Positions 1 through 7,096 of a DNA stretch of 64,000 nucleotides are shown piece after piece; position 1 is the stretch's first letter; every line of letters begins with the position of its first letter. The DNA is taken from assembly GCA_028867035.1 (NCBI GenBank), contig JAGWHB010000003.1, positions 1-64,000 on the forward strand, written 5' to 3'. Made by a program: the position numbers and the translations under genes. Source of the DNA: Nitrososphaerota archaeon. GTDB taxonomy: Archaea > Thermoproteota > Nitrososphaeria > Nitrososphaerales > Gagatemarchaeaceae. The notes under the pieces are model-generated. The model was not told where the DNA came from. It saw only the letters and a list, made by a program, of their open reading frames with translations, and made no database searches.

Positions 1-1
1 G

Positions 2-886
2 ACCAACAGCGGCACCGAGACCGTCGAGGCGGCCCTGAAGCTGGCGAGGCGCTACACCGGCAGGAAGAAGTTCGTCTCCATGAAAGGGGCCTTCCACGGG
101 AAGACAATGGGCGCCCTCTCCGCCACCTGGAACAAGAAGTACAGGGAGCCGTTCGGCCCCCTCCTGGAGGGCTTCGAGTTCGCCGAATACGGGGACGCCG
201 AGTCGCTCGCCCAGCTCGTCGACGGCGACACAGCAGCCGTCCTAGCCGAGCCCATCCAGGGCGAGTCGGGCATAATCGTCCCCCCTCAGGATTATTTCAG
301 GCAGGTAAGGGAAGTCTGCAACCAGAAAGGCGCCCTGCTCATCCTCGACGAAATCCAGTCGGGTCTTGGCAGGACAGGGAAGATGTGGGCGTCCGAACAC
401 TGGGGCGTGGTCCCGGACATCATGACTGTTTCAAAGGGTCTCGGGGGCGGGCTCCCCATCGGGGCCGCCGTCTCCACGGCCGAAGTAGCAGGGAGCCTCA
501 AGGGCGGGGAGCACACCAGCACATTCGCCGGCAACCCCCTCTCCTGCGCCGCCGGTTCGGCTACCCTCGATTTCATCACGAAGAACGACCTGCCGTCAAG
601 GGCGAAGGAGAAGGGGGAGAAGATGAAGGAAGGCCTCTCCAAGATAGCGTCGGCCCACAAACTCGCAAAGGAGGTGCGCGGCCTTGGACTGATGCTCGCC
701 CTGCAGACCCGGGTGGACATCCACTCCCAGCTTCTCTCCGCCGAGGCGAAGGGAGTCATATTCGCCTACTCGGGCAGGGACACGTTCAGGTTCCTCCCTG
801 CCCTGGTCATCGAAGAGAGTCAAATATCAAAGGGCCTCGAGGTATTGGAGGGTGTCATAGGTGAAGAGGAAGCAGGCCGATTCTGA
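2..886 (+). CDS. lysJ: LysW-aminoadipate semialdehyde / LysW-glutamate semialdehyde aminotransferase, 5' end cut by the window
   Basis: Class-III PLP-dependent aminotransferase that aminates the semialdehyde still bound to the carrier LysW in lysine and/or arginine synthesis. The frame is open from base 2, and the first codons encode the family motif TNSGTETVEAALKLAR, so the start lies left of the window. Visible motifs are KGAFHGKTMG, the cofactor-binding LILDEIQSGLGRTG and the PLP-lysine motif SKGLGGG (Lys at bases 434-436). The last 26 bp overlap the start of the Lrp-type regulator. The function is assigned by family and by the neighbouring lysW, lysX and lysK; by sequence alone it could be called acetylornithine aminotransferase (argD). 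Confidence 0.93.
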   Translation, partial: TNSGTETVEAALKLARRYTGRKKFVSMKGAFHGKTMGALSATWNKKYREPFGPLLEGFEFAEYGDAESLAQLVDGDTAAVLAEPIQGESGIIVPPQDYFRQVREVCNQKGALLILDEIQSGLGRTGKMWASEHWGVVPDIMTVSKGLGGGLPIGAAVSTAEVAGSLKGGEHTSTFAGNPLSCAAGSATLDFITKNDLPSRAKEKGEKMKEGLSKIASAHKLAKEVRGLGLMLALQTRVDIHSQLLSAEAKGVIFAYSGRDTFRFLPALVIEESQISKGLEVLEGVIGEEEAGRF

Positions 887-1295
887 CAGGATCGACGACC
901 TGATCCTCGGGATCCTCAGGGAAAACTCAAGGATCTCCAACACCGACGTGGCGACCAAACTCTCGTTGTCCGAGTCCGCGGTCAGGCGCAGGATCACGAA
1001 CCTCGAAGCCAGCGGCAGGATACGCAAATTCACCGTCGAGCTCGACGACCGTGACCTCAGCAGCGCGATCACCTGGGTGTCCGTCGACCCCGCCGTGCCC
1101 ACGCGGCAGGTGAGCGAGAAGATCAGAAGCCTGAAGGGGGTCGAGTCGGTCTACGAGACTGCCGGCCAGTTCGACGTCGCGGTCGTCGTGAAAGGTGCGA
1201 ACATCGGCGAAGTCAACGCGACAATCGAGGGAATACGGCGTTTGGCCGGAGTGGATTCGACCAATACCACCATGGTACTCCGCACAATCCGTTGA
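861..1295 (+). CDS. Lrp/AsnC-family transcriptional regulator (LysM-like)
   Basis: A 144-residue protein with an N-terminal winged helix (DLILGILRENSRISN, then the recognition helix around SLSESAVRRRITNLE) and a C-terminal RAM/ligand-binding domain. It starts at GTG 861 inside the end of lysJ and lies directly upstream of lysW. In Sulfolobus an Lrp-family protein, LysM, regulates the lysW cluster in response to lysine; position and family suggest the same role here, but the ligand cannot be read from sequence. Length is normal for the family. Confidence 0.88.
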   Translation: MKRKQADSDRIDDLILGILRENSRISNTDVATKLSLSESAVRRRITNLEASGRIRKFTVELDDRDLSSAITWVSVDPAVPTRQVSEKIRSLKGVESVYETAGQFDVAVVVKGANIGEVNATIEGIRRLAGVDSTNTTMVLRTIR

Positions 1296-1309
1296 TTTCG
1301 GCCGATAAT

Positions 1310-1319
1310 CGTTATATGA
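1310..1319 (+). promoter_or_regulatory. TATA-like element upstream of lysW
   Basis: CGTTATATGA lies in the gap between the regulator gene and lysW. A start site about 26 bp downstream (near 1340) would give a leader of about 16 nt before the TTG at 1356. Confidence 0.5.
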
Positions 1320-1355
1320 AAATGACGAACAGGTCAGCCGAGGAACGGGAGAAAA

Positions 1356-1526
1356 TTGAACTGTCTTGAGTGCGACGCGCAGGTCGCCATCCCCTCTGAC
1401 GCCATCCAGGGCGAAATAATCTCCTGCAAGGATTGCGGGACTTCCTTCGAACTGGTGAAGCAGCAGTCCGGCACCCTCTTCACTCTCCGGCCCGCCGAAC
1501 TGGAGGAAGAGGACTGGGGCGAGTGA
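1356..1526 (+). CDS. lysW: Amino-group carrier protein LysW
   Basis: A 56-residue acidic protein. Two CxxC pairs (CLEC near residues 3-6, CKDC near residue 26) form the zinc-binding N-terminal fold. The C-terminus EEDWGE ends in the conserved Glu whose gamma-carboxylate is ligated to aminoadipate or glutamate by LysX/ArgX, so intermediates stay attached to the carrier. Start is TTG 1356. The stop overlaps a GTG (GTGA, 1523-1526). It sits between the Lrp regulator and lysX. Confidence 0.95.
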   Translation: MNCLECDAQVAIPSDAIQGEIISCKDCGTSFELVKQQSGTLFTLRPAELEEEDWGE

Positions 1527-1530
1527 GCGG

Positions 1531-2382
1531 ACGCACTCTTTTTCTCTTCTTTACGACACCATACGCTGGGAAGAAAAGGCCATAGTGGCCGCAGCCGAGA
1601 AGCATGGAGCAAAGGTCAACCTCGTCGACTCGAAGGACCTCTCGGTATCTCTGAACCCCGCCGGGCTGACCCTGGCCGACGGGGTGGTCCTCCAGAGGTG
1701 CGTCAGCTACTTCCGGAACGTCCACTCGACGGCTGCCCTCGAGTCCGCCGGCCACCGTGTCGTCAACTCCTTCGCCTGCGCCTGGGTGTGCGGAAACAAG
1801 CTGTTCGGGACACTCGAGCTCATCAAGCACGGGGTCCCCACCCCGAAGACCGTCCTGGCCATGGCCGAAGACTCCGCCCTCCGCTCCATCGAAGAAATTG
1901 GCTACCCCGCAGTCCTGAAGCCGGTGGTCGGGAGCTGGGGCCGCCTCTCTGCGCTCCTGAACGACCCTGACGCAGCCAAGGCGGTCGTCGAAGACAGGGA
2001 GCACATGTTCCCGCTGTACCAGATATACTACCTTCAGGAATTCGTCAAGAGGCCCCCACGGGACGTCCGCACCTTCGTCCTGGGGGACGAGACGATCGCG
2101 GGTATCTACAGGTATTCCGGCAGCTCGGAGTGGAGGACAAACACCGCACGGGGAGGAAGGGCCGAGAAGTGCAAGATCACGGGCGAGCTCAACGAGCTCT
2201 CCCTGCGGGCAGCCAAGGCGGTCGGGGGGGAGTTCGTCGGCGTAGACCTGATGGAGGGGCCCGACGGTCTCCTCGTCCACGAAGTCAACAACACCACAGA
2301 GTTCAAGAACACCGTCCCCGCGACCGGGGTCGACATCCCCGGAATGATAGTCGACTACCTGACTTCGATCCAGAAAAGATGA
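1531..2382 (+). CDS. lysX: LysW-aminoadipate/glutamate ligase (LysX/ArgX), ATP-grasp, apparent ACG start
   Basis: ATP-grasp ligase that attaches aminoadipate and/or glutamate to the C-terminal Glu of LysW. Motifs include LQRCVS, VLKPVVGSWGRL, the acidic metal/ATP residues in GVDLMEG and the C-terminal VNNTTEFKN loop. The conserved N-terminus SLLYDTIRWEEK is present in frame, but the first ordinary start (GTG 1585) would delete it. Between the in-frame stop at 1456 and the conserved block the only near-cognate start is ACG 1531. Alternatively, one missing T in the T-run at 1539-1543 would join it to GTG 1523 (a GTGA overlap with lysW). Only one LysX/ArgX paralogue is visible, so substrate choice is unresolved. 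It overlaps lysK by ATGA. Confidence 0.9.
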   Translation, partial: THSFSLLYDTIRWEEKAIVAAAEKHGAKVNLVDSKDLSVSLNPAGLTLADGVVLQRCVSYFRNVHSTAALESAGHRVVNSFACAWVCGNKLFGTLELIKHGVPTPKTVLAMAEDSALRSIEEIGYPAVLKPVVGSWGRLSALLNDPDAAKAVVEDREHMFPLYQIYYLQEFVKRPPRDVRTFVLGDETIAGIYRYSGSSEWRTNTARGGRAEKCKITGELNELSLRAAKAVGGEFVGVDLMEGPDGLLVHEVNNTTEFKNTVPATGVDIPGMIVDYLTSIQKR

Positions 2383-3485
2383 CGGGCAAAGCCGACGGGC
2401 CGGTCAAGCTTCTGGTCGATTCGCTGAAGATCTACTCTCCCACCACCGAGGAATCAGAGCTTGCTTCCTTCCTCACCGACAATATGAACCGCCTCGGATA
2501 CTCGGGGGTCCGCATCGACAGGGCCGGCAACGCGATAGGGGACGTTGGGAGAGGGAGGACCAGGCTCCTCCTCTGCGGGCACATGGACACGGTGCCGGGC
2601 AGGCTCCCGGTCAGGAAGACAAAGGACGCGATCTTCGGCAGGGGAGCCGCCGACGCGAAGTCCCCCCTCTGCGCCCTCCTGGTGGCAGGAGCGGCGATGG
2701 CTGATTCAGGCATCAGGATCACGTTCGCTGGTGCCACAGAGGAGGAAGGGGACGGCGCAGGCATCGAGCAGCTGATCAAGAGCGGAGCGAAGTTCGACTA
2801 CGCGGTCTTCGGCGAGCCCAGTGGAGCCGACAGACTCACCATCGGCTACCGGGGAAGGGTCGCTCTCCACGTGTCTGTGAAGACTGCCGGGGGCCACGCG
2901 GGCTCCCCCTGGGCCCAAAGGAGCGCCTTCGAAGAGTTCACGGCCGTGCTTTCAAGGCTGAAGGAGTACGAGGGCACGAAGCAGGTCCAGGGAGACCATT
3001 TCAGGTCGCTTTCGATCTCCCCGACGCTGGTTCGGGCGGGATCCTACCAGAATGTCATCCCAAATTCGTGTGAAGCCACCCTCGACCTTCGCCTGCCCCC
3101 TTCGATCCCTTCTTCCGAGGCAGTCAGCCAGATACGCTCCATCATAGAGCAGGGGGGAGAGGGCGTGCAGATCAAGCTGACCGCCGGCGCGCCGACCGAG
3201 GCCTACGAAGCCGACGTCGGTTCGAGACTCGTCAGGGCGTTCCAGAGGGCGATCATCCTCCGCCTGAAGGCAAGGCCTGCGCTTGTGCGGAAGACCGGGA
3301 CAGGCGACATGAACACCTTCTCCCAGAGGAGCGACGCCGAATGCCTGACCTACGGCCCGGGCCTGTCACGCACGAGCCATACCGATGGAGAGTCTGTCCA
3401 AATCAGGGACTACCTCAACAGCATCGAAGTGTTGAAAGAGGCCATCGGTCAGCTCGCCAACATGGGCTCTGGGGTAAGCGGATGA
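2379..3485 (+). CDS. lysK: LysW-lysine / LysW-ornithine hydrolase (M20 metallopeptidase family)
   Basis: Zinc hydrolase of the M20 family that releases lysine or ornithine from LysW, the last step of the carrier pathway. Metal-site motifs are GHMDTVPG (about residue 66), GRGAADAK and GATEEEGDGAG, whose Glu pair supplies the catalytic base and a ligand. The start ATG 2379 gives 368 residues, normal for LysK, and a 4-base ATGA overlap with lysX. A longer in-frame reading begins at 2130 inside lysX but is not supported by family length. The argF gene follows with another ATGA overlap. Confidence 0.95.
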   Translation: MTGKADGPVKLLVDSLKIYSPTTEESELASFLTDNMNRLGYSGVRIDRAGNAIGDVGRGRTRLLLCGHMDTVPGRLPVRKTKDAIFGRGAADAKSPLCALLVAGAAMADSGIRITFAGATEEEGDGAGIEQLIKSGAKFDYAVFGEPSGADRLTIGYRGRVALHVSVKTAGGHAGSPWAQRSAFEEFTAVLSRLKEYEGTKQVQGDHFRSLSISPTLVRAGSYQNVIPNSCEATLDLRLPPSIPSSEAVSQIRSIIEQGGEGVQIKLTAGAPTEAYEADVGSRLVRAFQRAIILRLKARPALVRKTGTGDMNTFSQRSDAECLTYGPGLSRTSHTDGESVQIRDYLNSIEVLKEAIGQLANMGSGVSG

Positions 3486-4435
3486 AGAAAGACTTCCTCA
3501 CATTCTCCGAGCTCACACCCGCCGACGTCAAGTCGATCCTTGGCCTCGCAGGGCGGCTCAAGAGCCAGCGCGACAGGGGTCTCGGTTCAGCTGTCCTCGG
3601 CGGCAGGAGCGTCGCACTGATCTTCGAAAAACCGAGCACACGGACCAGGGTCAGCTTCCAAGTCGCCGTCAGCGAGCTCGGTGGCTATCCAGTCAGCCTC
3701 AGCGCGAGCGAGCTCCAGCTCGGCAGGGGCGAGACGATCGAAGACACCGCCCGCGTCCTCTCCAGGTACGTGCACTGCGTAATGGCGAGGGTCAACAGAC
3801 ACGGAGACCTCGAGCGCCTGGCGGAGGCCTCCCGCGTCCCTGTCATCAACGGCCTGAGCGACCTCTACCACCCGGTCCAGGTCCTGGCGGACCTTCTGAC
3901 GCTCATGGAGCACAAGGGCCGCCTCAAGGGACTGAAGGTCGCCTGGGTCGGGGACGGCGACAACGTGTGCAATTCCTGGGCCATCGCGGCGGCTCTGACC
4001 GGAATCGAGTTCGTGGCAGCCACTCCGAAAGGCTACGAGCCGAACAAGGGCGCTCTCGCAACTGCCTCCAAGCTCGCCCGCGGCACCACAGCGGACATAC
4101 GGTTGGTCTCTGACCCCGTGGAGGCCGTCTCTCATGCCGACTGCGTGATCACCGACACGTTCGTCTCGATGGGCTTCGAGGCAGAGGGCAGAAGGAGAAA
4201 GAAAGCTTTCATCCCGAAGTATCAGGTCACGGAGCAGCTGATGTCCAAGGCAAAGAAAGACGCCATCTTCCAGCACTGCCTCCCGGCCCACAGGGGTGAG
4301 GAGGTGACCGCCGAAGTGATCGACGGGCCGCAGTCGGTGGTGTTCGACGAAGCCGAAAACAGGCTTCACACAACGAAGGCGCTCCTATGCTATCTCATGC
4401 TCGGCCGGGCCGAGTATTCCGCGCTCACACCCTGA
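3482..4435 (+). CDS. argF: Ornithine carbamoyltransferase
   Basis: Converts ornithine and carbamoyl phosphate to citrulline. The 317-residue length is typical. Motifs are the carbamoyl-phosphate loop STRTRVSFQ, the region HPVQVLADLLTLMEH and the ornithine-binding HCLPAHRGEEV. ATG 3482 overlaps the lysK stop (ATGA). Its place at the end of a lysW/lysX/lysK operon implies that the LysW route supplies ornithine, so the cluster probably serves arginine as well as lysine. It is convergent with dtdA, overlapping by 11 bp. Confidence 0.96.
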   Translation: MKKDFLTFSELTPADVKSILGLAGRLKSQRDRGLGSAVLGGRSVALIFEKPSTRTRVSFQVAVSELGGYPVSLSASELQLGRGETIEDTARVLSRYVHCVMARVNRHGDLERLAEASRVPVINGLSDLYHPVQVLADLLTLMEHKGRLKGLKVAWVGDGDNVCNSWAIAAALTGIEFVAATPKGYEPNKGALATASKLARGTTADIRLVSDPVEAVSHADCVITDTFVSMGFEAEGRRRKKAFIPKYQVTEQLMSKAKKDAIFQHCLPAHRGEEVTAEVIDGPQSVVFDEAENRLHTTKALLCYLMLGRAEYSALTP

Positions 4436-5249
4436 CTTCTTCGAGCCCGAACTGCTTGACCAGGCCTACGACCTTGTCCTTGTGGGGGCCTAGCCCCTTC
4501 CAATCTAGGACGGCGTATCTCACCGGCGCGTTCGACCGCTGCAGCATCTGGCCCACCATCCTATCGTCGATGTTCCCGAGGACATACTTCGGCGCCACAA
4601 AGGAGAACGCGAAGTCCCCCTCGACGAGCATCTTCGTGAACTTCTCCGAGTAGTGAGTCCCGCCGAAACCAACGGCTATCTTCGTCCATATCTGCCTCTC
4701 GGTCAGACTCTCCATCAGGGAGACCGCCACGACCGAGGCCGCCTTCTTGTCCCCCCAATACTTCTCCGAAGACCCCAGCTCCACGAACAGGACAGGCTTC
4801 TGGAGCGAAGTAGGGCCGTGGTGCGTCGCCTCCATCGTGATCTCGTACTCTTTGACCTCCCCCCTATGTTTCCACAGGGCGACCAAATAGTTCTTGAGAA
4901 GATCAGGGTCCGCCCTCCCCAGCTCCCTCCCCGCGCCGCCGAACTTCGCCTCTTCTGAGAAGTTCCCCGTTGTGTGTGCCGTCAGGGAAGCTATGCCTGA
5001 GTCAGCGCTGTGCCTGGACAGGAAGATGTATGCCTGGGGGTTGAAGTATTCGTCGAGTTTCGGGGGGAAGACTATCATGTCGGAGAAGCGCGCCAGCAGG
5101 AAAGACCCCTTCTGGTACACAGGCTGGCCGAGAAGCTTCACCCCCGTCGACTGGAAACCCTGACCTTCCAGCGCCTCGGCCAGGGTCCTGGACGCCAGGT
5201 CAGAAGTGGAAGCGAGGATCACCGTCGCGGGCTCCCCCTGAGGGGTCAT
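4425..5249 (-). CDS. dtdA: D-aminoacyl-tRNA deacylase, archaeal DtdA type
   Basis: Hydrolyses D-amino acids wrongly attached to tRNA. The family hallmark EATHHGPTSL lies in mid-protein, with VGFGGTHYSEKF further on and LGSSEKYW between them. ATG 5249 gives 274 residues. It lies 27 bp from the centre of the TATA element at 5274-5280, so the transcript is predicted leaderless; this excludes the longer reading from 5294. It is divergent from the small gene at 5304. Confidence 0.93.
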   Translation of the reverse strand: MTPQGEPATVILASTSDLASRTLAEALEGQGFQSTGVKLLGQPVYQKGSFLLARFSDMIVFPPKLDEYFNPQAYIFLSRHSADSGIASLTAHTTGNFSEEAKFGGAGRELGRADPDLLKNYLVALWKHRGEVKEYEITMEATHHGPTSLQKPVLFVELGSSEKYWGDKKAASVVAVSLMESLTERQIWTKIAVGFGGTHYSEKFTKMLVEGDFAFSFVAPKYVLGNIDDRMVGQMLQRSNAPVRYAVLDWKGLGPHKDKVVGLVKQFGLEEVRV

Positions 5250-5271
5250 GCCCGCTGGCCCGAAGCCCACG

Positions 5272-5281
5272 GGATATAATG
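5272..5281. promoter_or_regulatory. Shared, symmetric TATA element for divergent dtdA and the 5304 gene
   Basis: GGATATAATG contains the self-complementary core ATAT/TATA centred at about 5276.5. The ATG of the plus-strand gene (5304) and of dtdA (5249) are each 27.5 bp from this centre, the spacing expected for leaderless transcripts in both directions. Confidence 0.6.
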
Positions 5282-5303
5282 ATGGGTCGCACACCGGTCA
5301 ATC

Positions 5304-5612
5304 ATGAAGCCGACATTCTCAGTTAGGATTGTTCTAGGACTGCCTTTCCAAGGCGATATATCCGCTGAAAGGTTCAATTCTTGTATCAGAGCCTTGAAGA
5401 AGCTCCCCGCCGATCTTAGAAAGAGAGCAGAAAACCTTCTCCGTGCCTACAATGGCCTGGAAGGCTTCTCAAAGAACCCGCCATGGCTCATCGACATCGT
5501 ACTGAAGACGTGGTTCACGGAGGCAGAGAGGAGGAAGCTGCTCGATTTCCTACTTCAGGGAGTGAACAGAGAGACCGGGCTCCGTATGTCGAAAGAGATA
5601 GGGATGGACTAG
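5304..5612 (+). CDS. Small conserved-looking hypothetical protein
   Basis: 102 residues, basic, mostly helical in appearance, with no signal peptide, membrane segment or cysteine motif. I do not recognise the family. The ATG is 27 bp from the shared TATA element, and codon composition matches the neighbouring housekeeping genes, so it is probably real. It precedes secE and spt5 on the same strand, with its own terminator-to-promoter gap of about 50 bp. Confidence 0.72.
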   Translation: MKPTFSVRIVLGLPFQGDISAERFNSCIRALKKLPADLRKRAENLLRAYNGLEGFSKNPPWLIDIVLKTWFTEAERRKLLDFLLQGVNRETGLRMSKEIGMD

Positions 5613-5622
5613 CCGACATTAC

Positions 5623-5631
5623 ACATATAAG
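5623..5631 (+). promoter_or_regulatory. TATA box for secE
   Basis: ACATATAAG lies about 35 bp upstream of the secE ATG. It predicts a short leader of about 9 nt. Confidence 0.5.
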
Positions 5632-5661
5632 CCGAGGACAGGAGTCGCTTCATGTTCCGCC

Positions 5662-5829
5662 ATGGGGCTCAAGGAGTTCTTCAGGTCGTCTGCTGCCATA
5701 TTCAGGCTGGCACACAAGAGCGACAGGGACGAGTTCACCCTCTACCTGAAGCTCGTCGTCCTGGGGATCGCCGTCGTCGGCACCATAGGCTTCCTCATCA
5801 AGCTGCTGGGAGCCATCTTCTTCGGCTGA
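5662..5829 (+). CDS. secE: Protein translocase subunit SecE / Sec61-gamma
   Basis: A 55-residue protein with an amphipathic N-terminal helix (MGLKEFFRSSAAIFRLAHK) and one C-terminal membrane span (LVVLGIAVVGTIGFLIKLL). The invariant-type segment KSDRDEFTLYLK precedes the span. It is the small essential subunit of the SecYEG/Sec61 channel. Its position immediately before spt5/nusG and L11 is the conserved archaeal order and strongly supports the call. Confidence 0.93.
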   Translation: MGLKEFFRSSAAIFRLAHKSDRDEFTLYLKLVVLGIAVVGTIGFLIKLLGAIFFG

Positions 5830-5832
5830 AAG

Positions 5833-5840
5833 GTTATTAG
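5833..5840 (+). promoter_or_regulatory. TATA-like element for spt5
   Basis: GTTATTAG just after the secE stop could drive spt5 separately; the start site would fall near 5862, close to GTG 5868 and ATG 5877. Confidence 0.35.
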
Positions 5841-5876
5841 CCCAATGGGAATCGGGCTGTTTTCGACGTGTCGGTT

Positions 5877-6362
5877 ATGAGCGATCAGGAGAGAAGCAGT
5901 TCCATATTCCCCGTCAAGACCACCGGAGGTCAGGAGAAGACCGTGGCTACCTTCGTGGCTGCCAGGGCCAAGCAGAAGAACAAGCCGATCTATGCGATAC
6001 TCGCCCTCGACACGTGGAAGGGGTACGTGCTCTTCGAATCTGCTACATCGCAGGCAGTTGATGAGTCGATCCAGGGATTCAAACATGTACGGAGCAAGAT
6101 CCCGGGCATGATGCAGTTCTCTGACATCGAAAAATTCCTAGTTACGAAATCAATGATTGCCGACATGAACGCTGGCGATGGCGTGGAGATCGTCGCGGGA
6201 CCGTTCAAAGGAATGCGGGCCACGGTCTCGAGGGTCGAGAAGGAAAAGCAGGAAATCACGGTCAATCTGGTGGACACTGCATTTTCTATGCCTATAACCA
6301 TAGACGTCGCTTACGCGAAATTGATTGCCCGTGCAAAGGCCGAACCCCCGAAAGAACCCTGA
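5877..6362 (+). CDS. spt5: Transcription elongation factor Spt5 / NusG
   Basis: An archaeal Spt5 with an N-terminal NGN domain (IFPVKTTGGQEKTVATFVAAR through GYVLFESATS) and a C-terminal KOW domain (NAGDGVEIVAGPFKGMRATV). It binds the RNA polymerase clamp and raises processivity. ATG 5877 gives 161 residues; GTG 5868 is an equally placed alternative three codons upstream. The order secE, spt5, rpl11 is conserved in archaea and bacteria. Confidence 0.95.
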   Translation: MSDQERSSSIFPVKTTGGQEKTVATFVAARAKQKNKPIYAILALDTWKGYVLFESATSQAVDESIQGFKHVRSKIPGMMQFSDIEKFLVTKSMIADMNAGDGVEIVAGPFKGMRATVSRVEKEKQEITVNLVDTAFSMPITIDVAYAKLIARAKAEPPKEP

Positions 6363-6500
6363 CCGCAGTCTTATTCGATTCCCAGAATCTTTCCGGCCTG
6401 GTCCTGGTCAGGTTGGACGACGTTCTTGGAGAGCAGTCGACGGTGGTCCTAAGCCGCTGACGGCTCGAATGCAGCGAACTTGGTTAGTTCTCAAGTCGCC

Positions 6501-6510
6501 CTTAAATACA
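6501..6510 (+). promoter_or_regulatory. TATA box for rpl11
   Basis: CTTAAATACA lies 37-45 bp upstream of the TTG start of rpl11. The predicted leader is about 15 nt. The 180 bp between spt5 and rpl11 hold no other recognisable feature. Confidence 0.5.
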
Positions 6511-6545
6511 GTCGAGCGTTGGCGCCCCATTCCAAGTGATCGTGA

Positions 6546-7028
6546 TTGGGTGAAAAGCAGGTCATCAACGTCCTCGTAACCGGCGGAGAAGCCAGCGCAG
6601 GCCCACCCCTCGGCCCGGCACTGGGTCCGCTCGGCGTGAACGTGCTCGGCATAGTCAACGAGATCAACAAACAGACGTCCGACTTCAAGGGGATGAGAGT
6701 CCCTGTAAAGGTCGAGGTGGACAAGGAGACAAAGAAGTTCGAGATCTCCGTCGGAACCCCAACCACATCCGCCCTGGTGGCCAAGGAGTCAGGCATCCCG
6801 AAGGGTTCGGCCAAGCCCAACCTGGAGTTCGTCGGCGACCTCACCATGGACAAGGTCGTCACCATCGCCAAGAACAAGATAGCAGGCTCCTACGCGAGCT
6901 CGATCCGGTCGGCGGTGAAGGAGGTAGTCGGGAGCTGCGTCAGCATGGGGGTCAAGGTCGAAGGCAAGGACGCCAGGGAGTTCATGAAAGAGATAGACGC
7001 CGGCAAATGGGACTCGAAGTTCCAATAG
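6546..7028 (+). CDS. rpl11: Large-subunit ribosomal protein L11 (uL11)
   Basis: Part of the GTPase-associated centre. The N-terminal domain carries the proline-rich motif GPPLGPALGPLGVNV, and the C-terminal RNA-binding domain follows (DKVVTIAKNKIAG). The start is TTG 6546, giving 160 residues, typical of archaea. It would normally be followed by L1; here a CBS/CGL gene pair intervenes. Confidence 0.97.
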   Translation: MGEKQVINVLVTGGEASAGPPLGPALGPLGVNVLGIVNEINKQTSDFKGMRVPVKVEVDKETKKFEISVGTPTTSALVAKESGIPKGSAKPNLEFVGDLTMDKVVTIAKNKIAGSYASSIRSAVKEVVGSCVSMGVKVEGKDAREFMKEIDAGKWDSKFQ

Positions 7029-7059
7029 AGAACGACACCCGGTCGACCTCCGAACGTCC

Positions 7060-7069
7060 TGTTTATGAC
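7060..7069 (+). promoter_or_regulatory. TATA-like element for the CBS gene
   Basis: TGTTTATGAC is centred about 32 bp upstream of ATG 7097, predicting a separate, nearly leaderless transcript for the CBS/CGL pair. Confidence 0.4.
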
Positions 7070-7096
7070 TAGGCGGCTCTTCGGGCCCTCCAGCCT

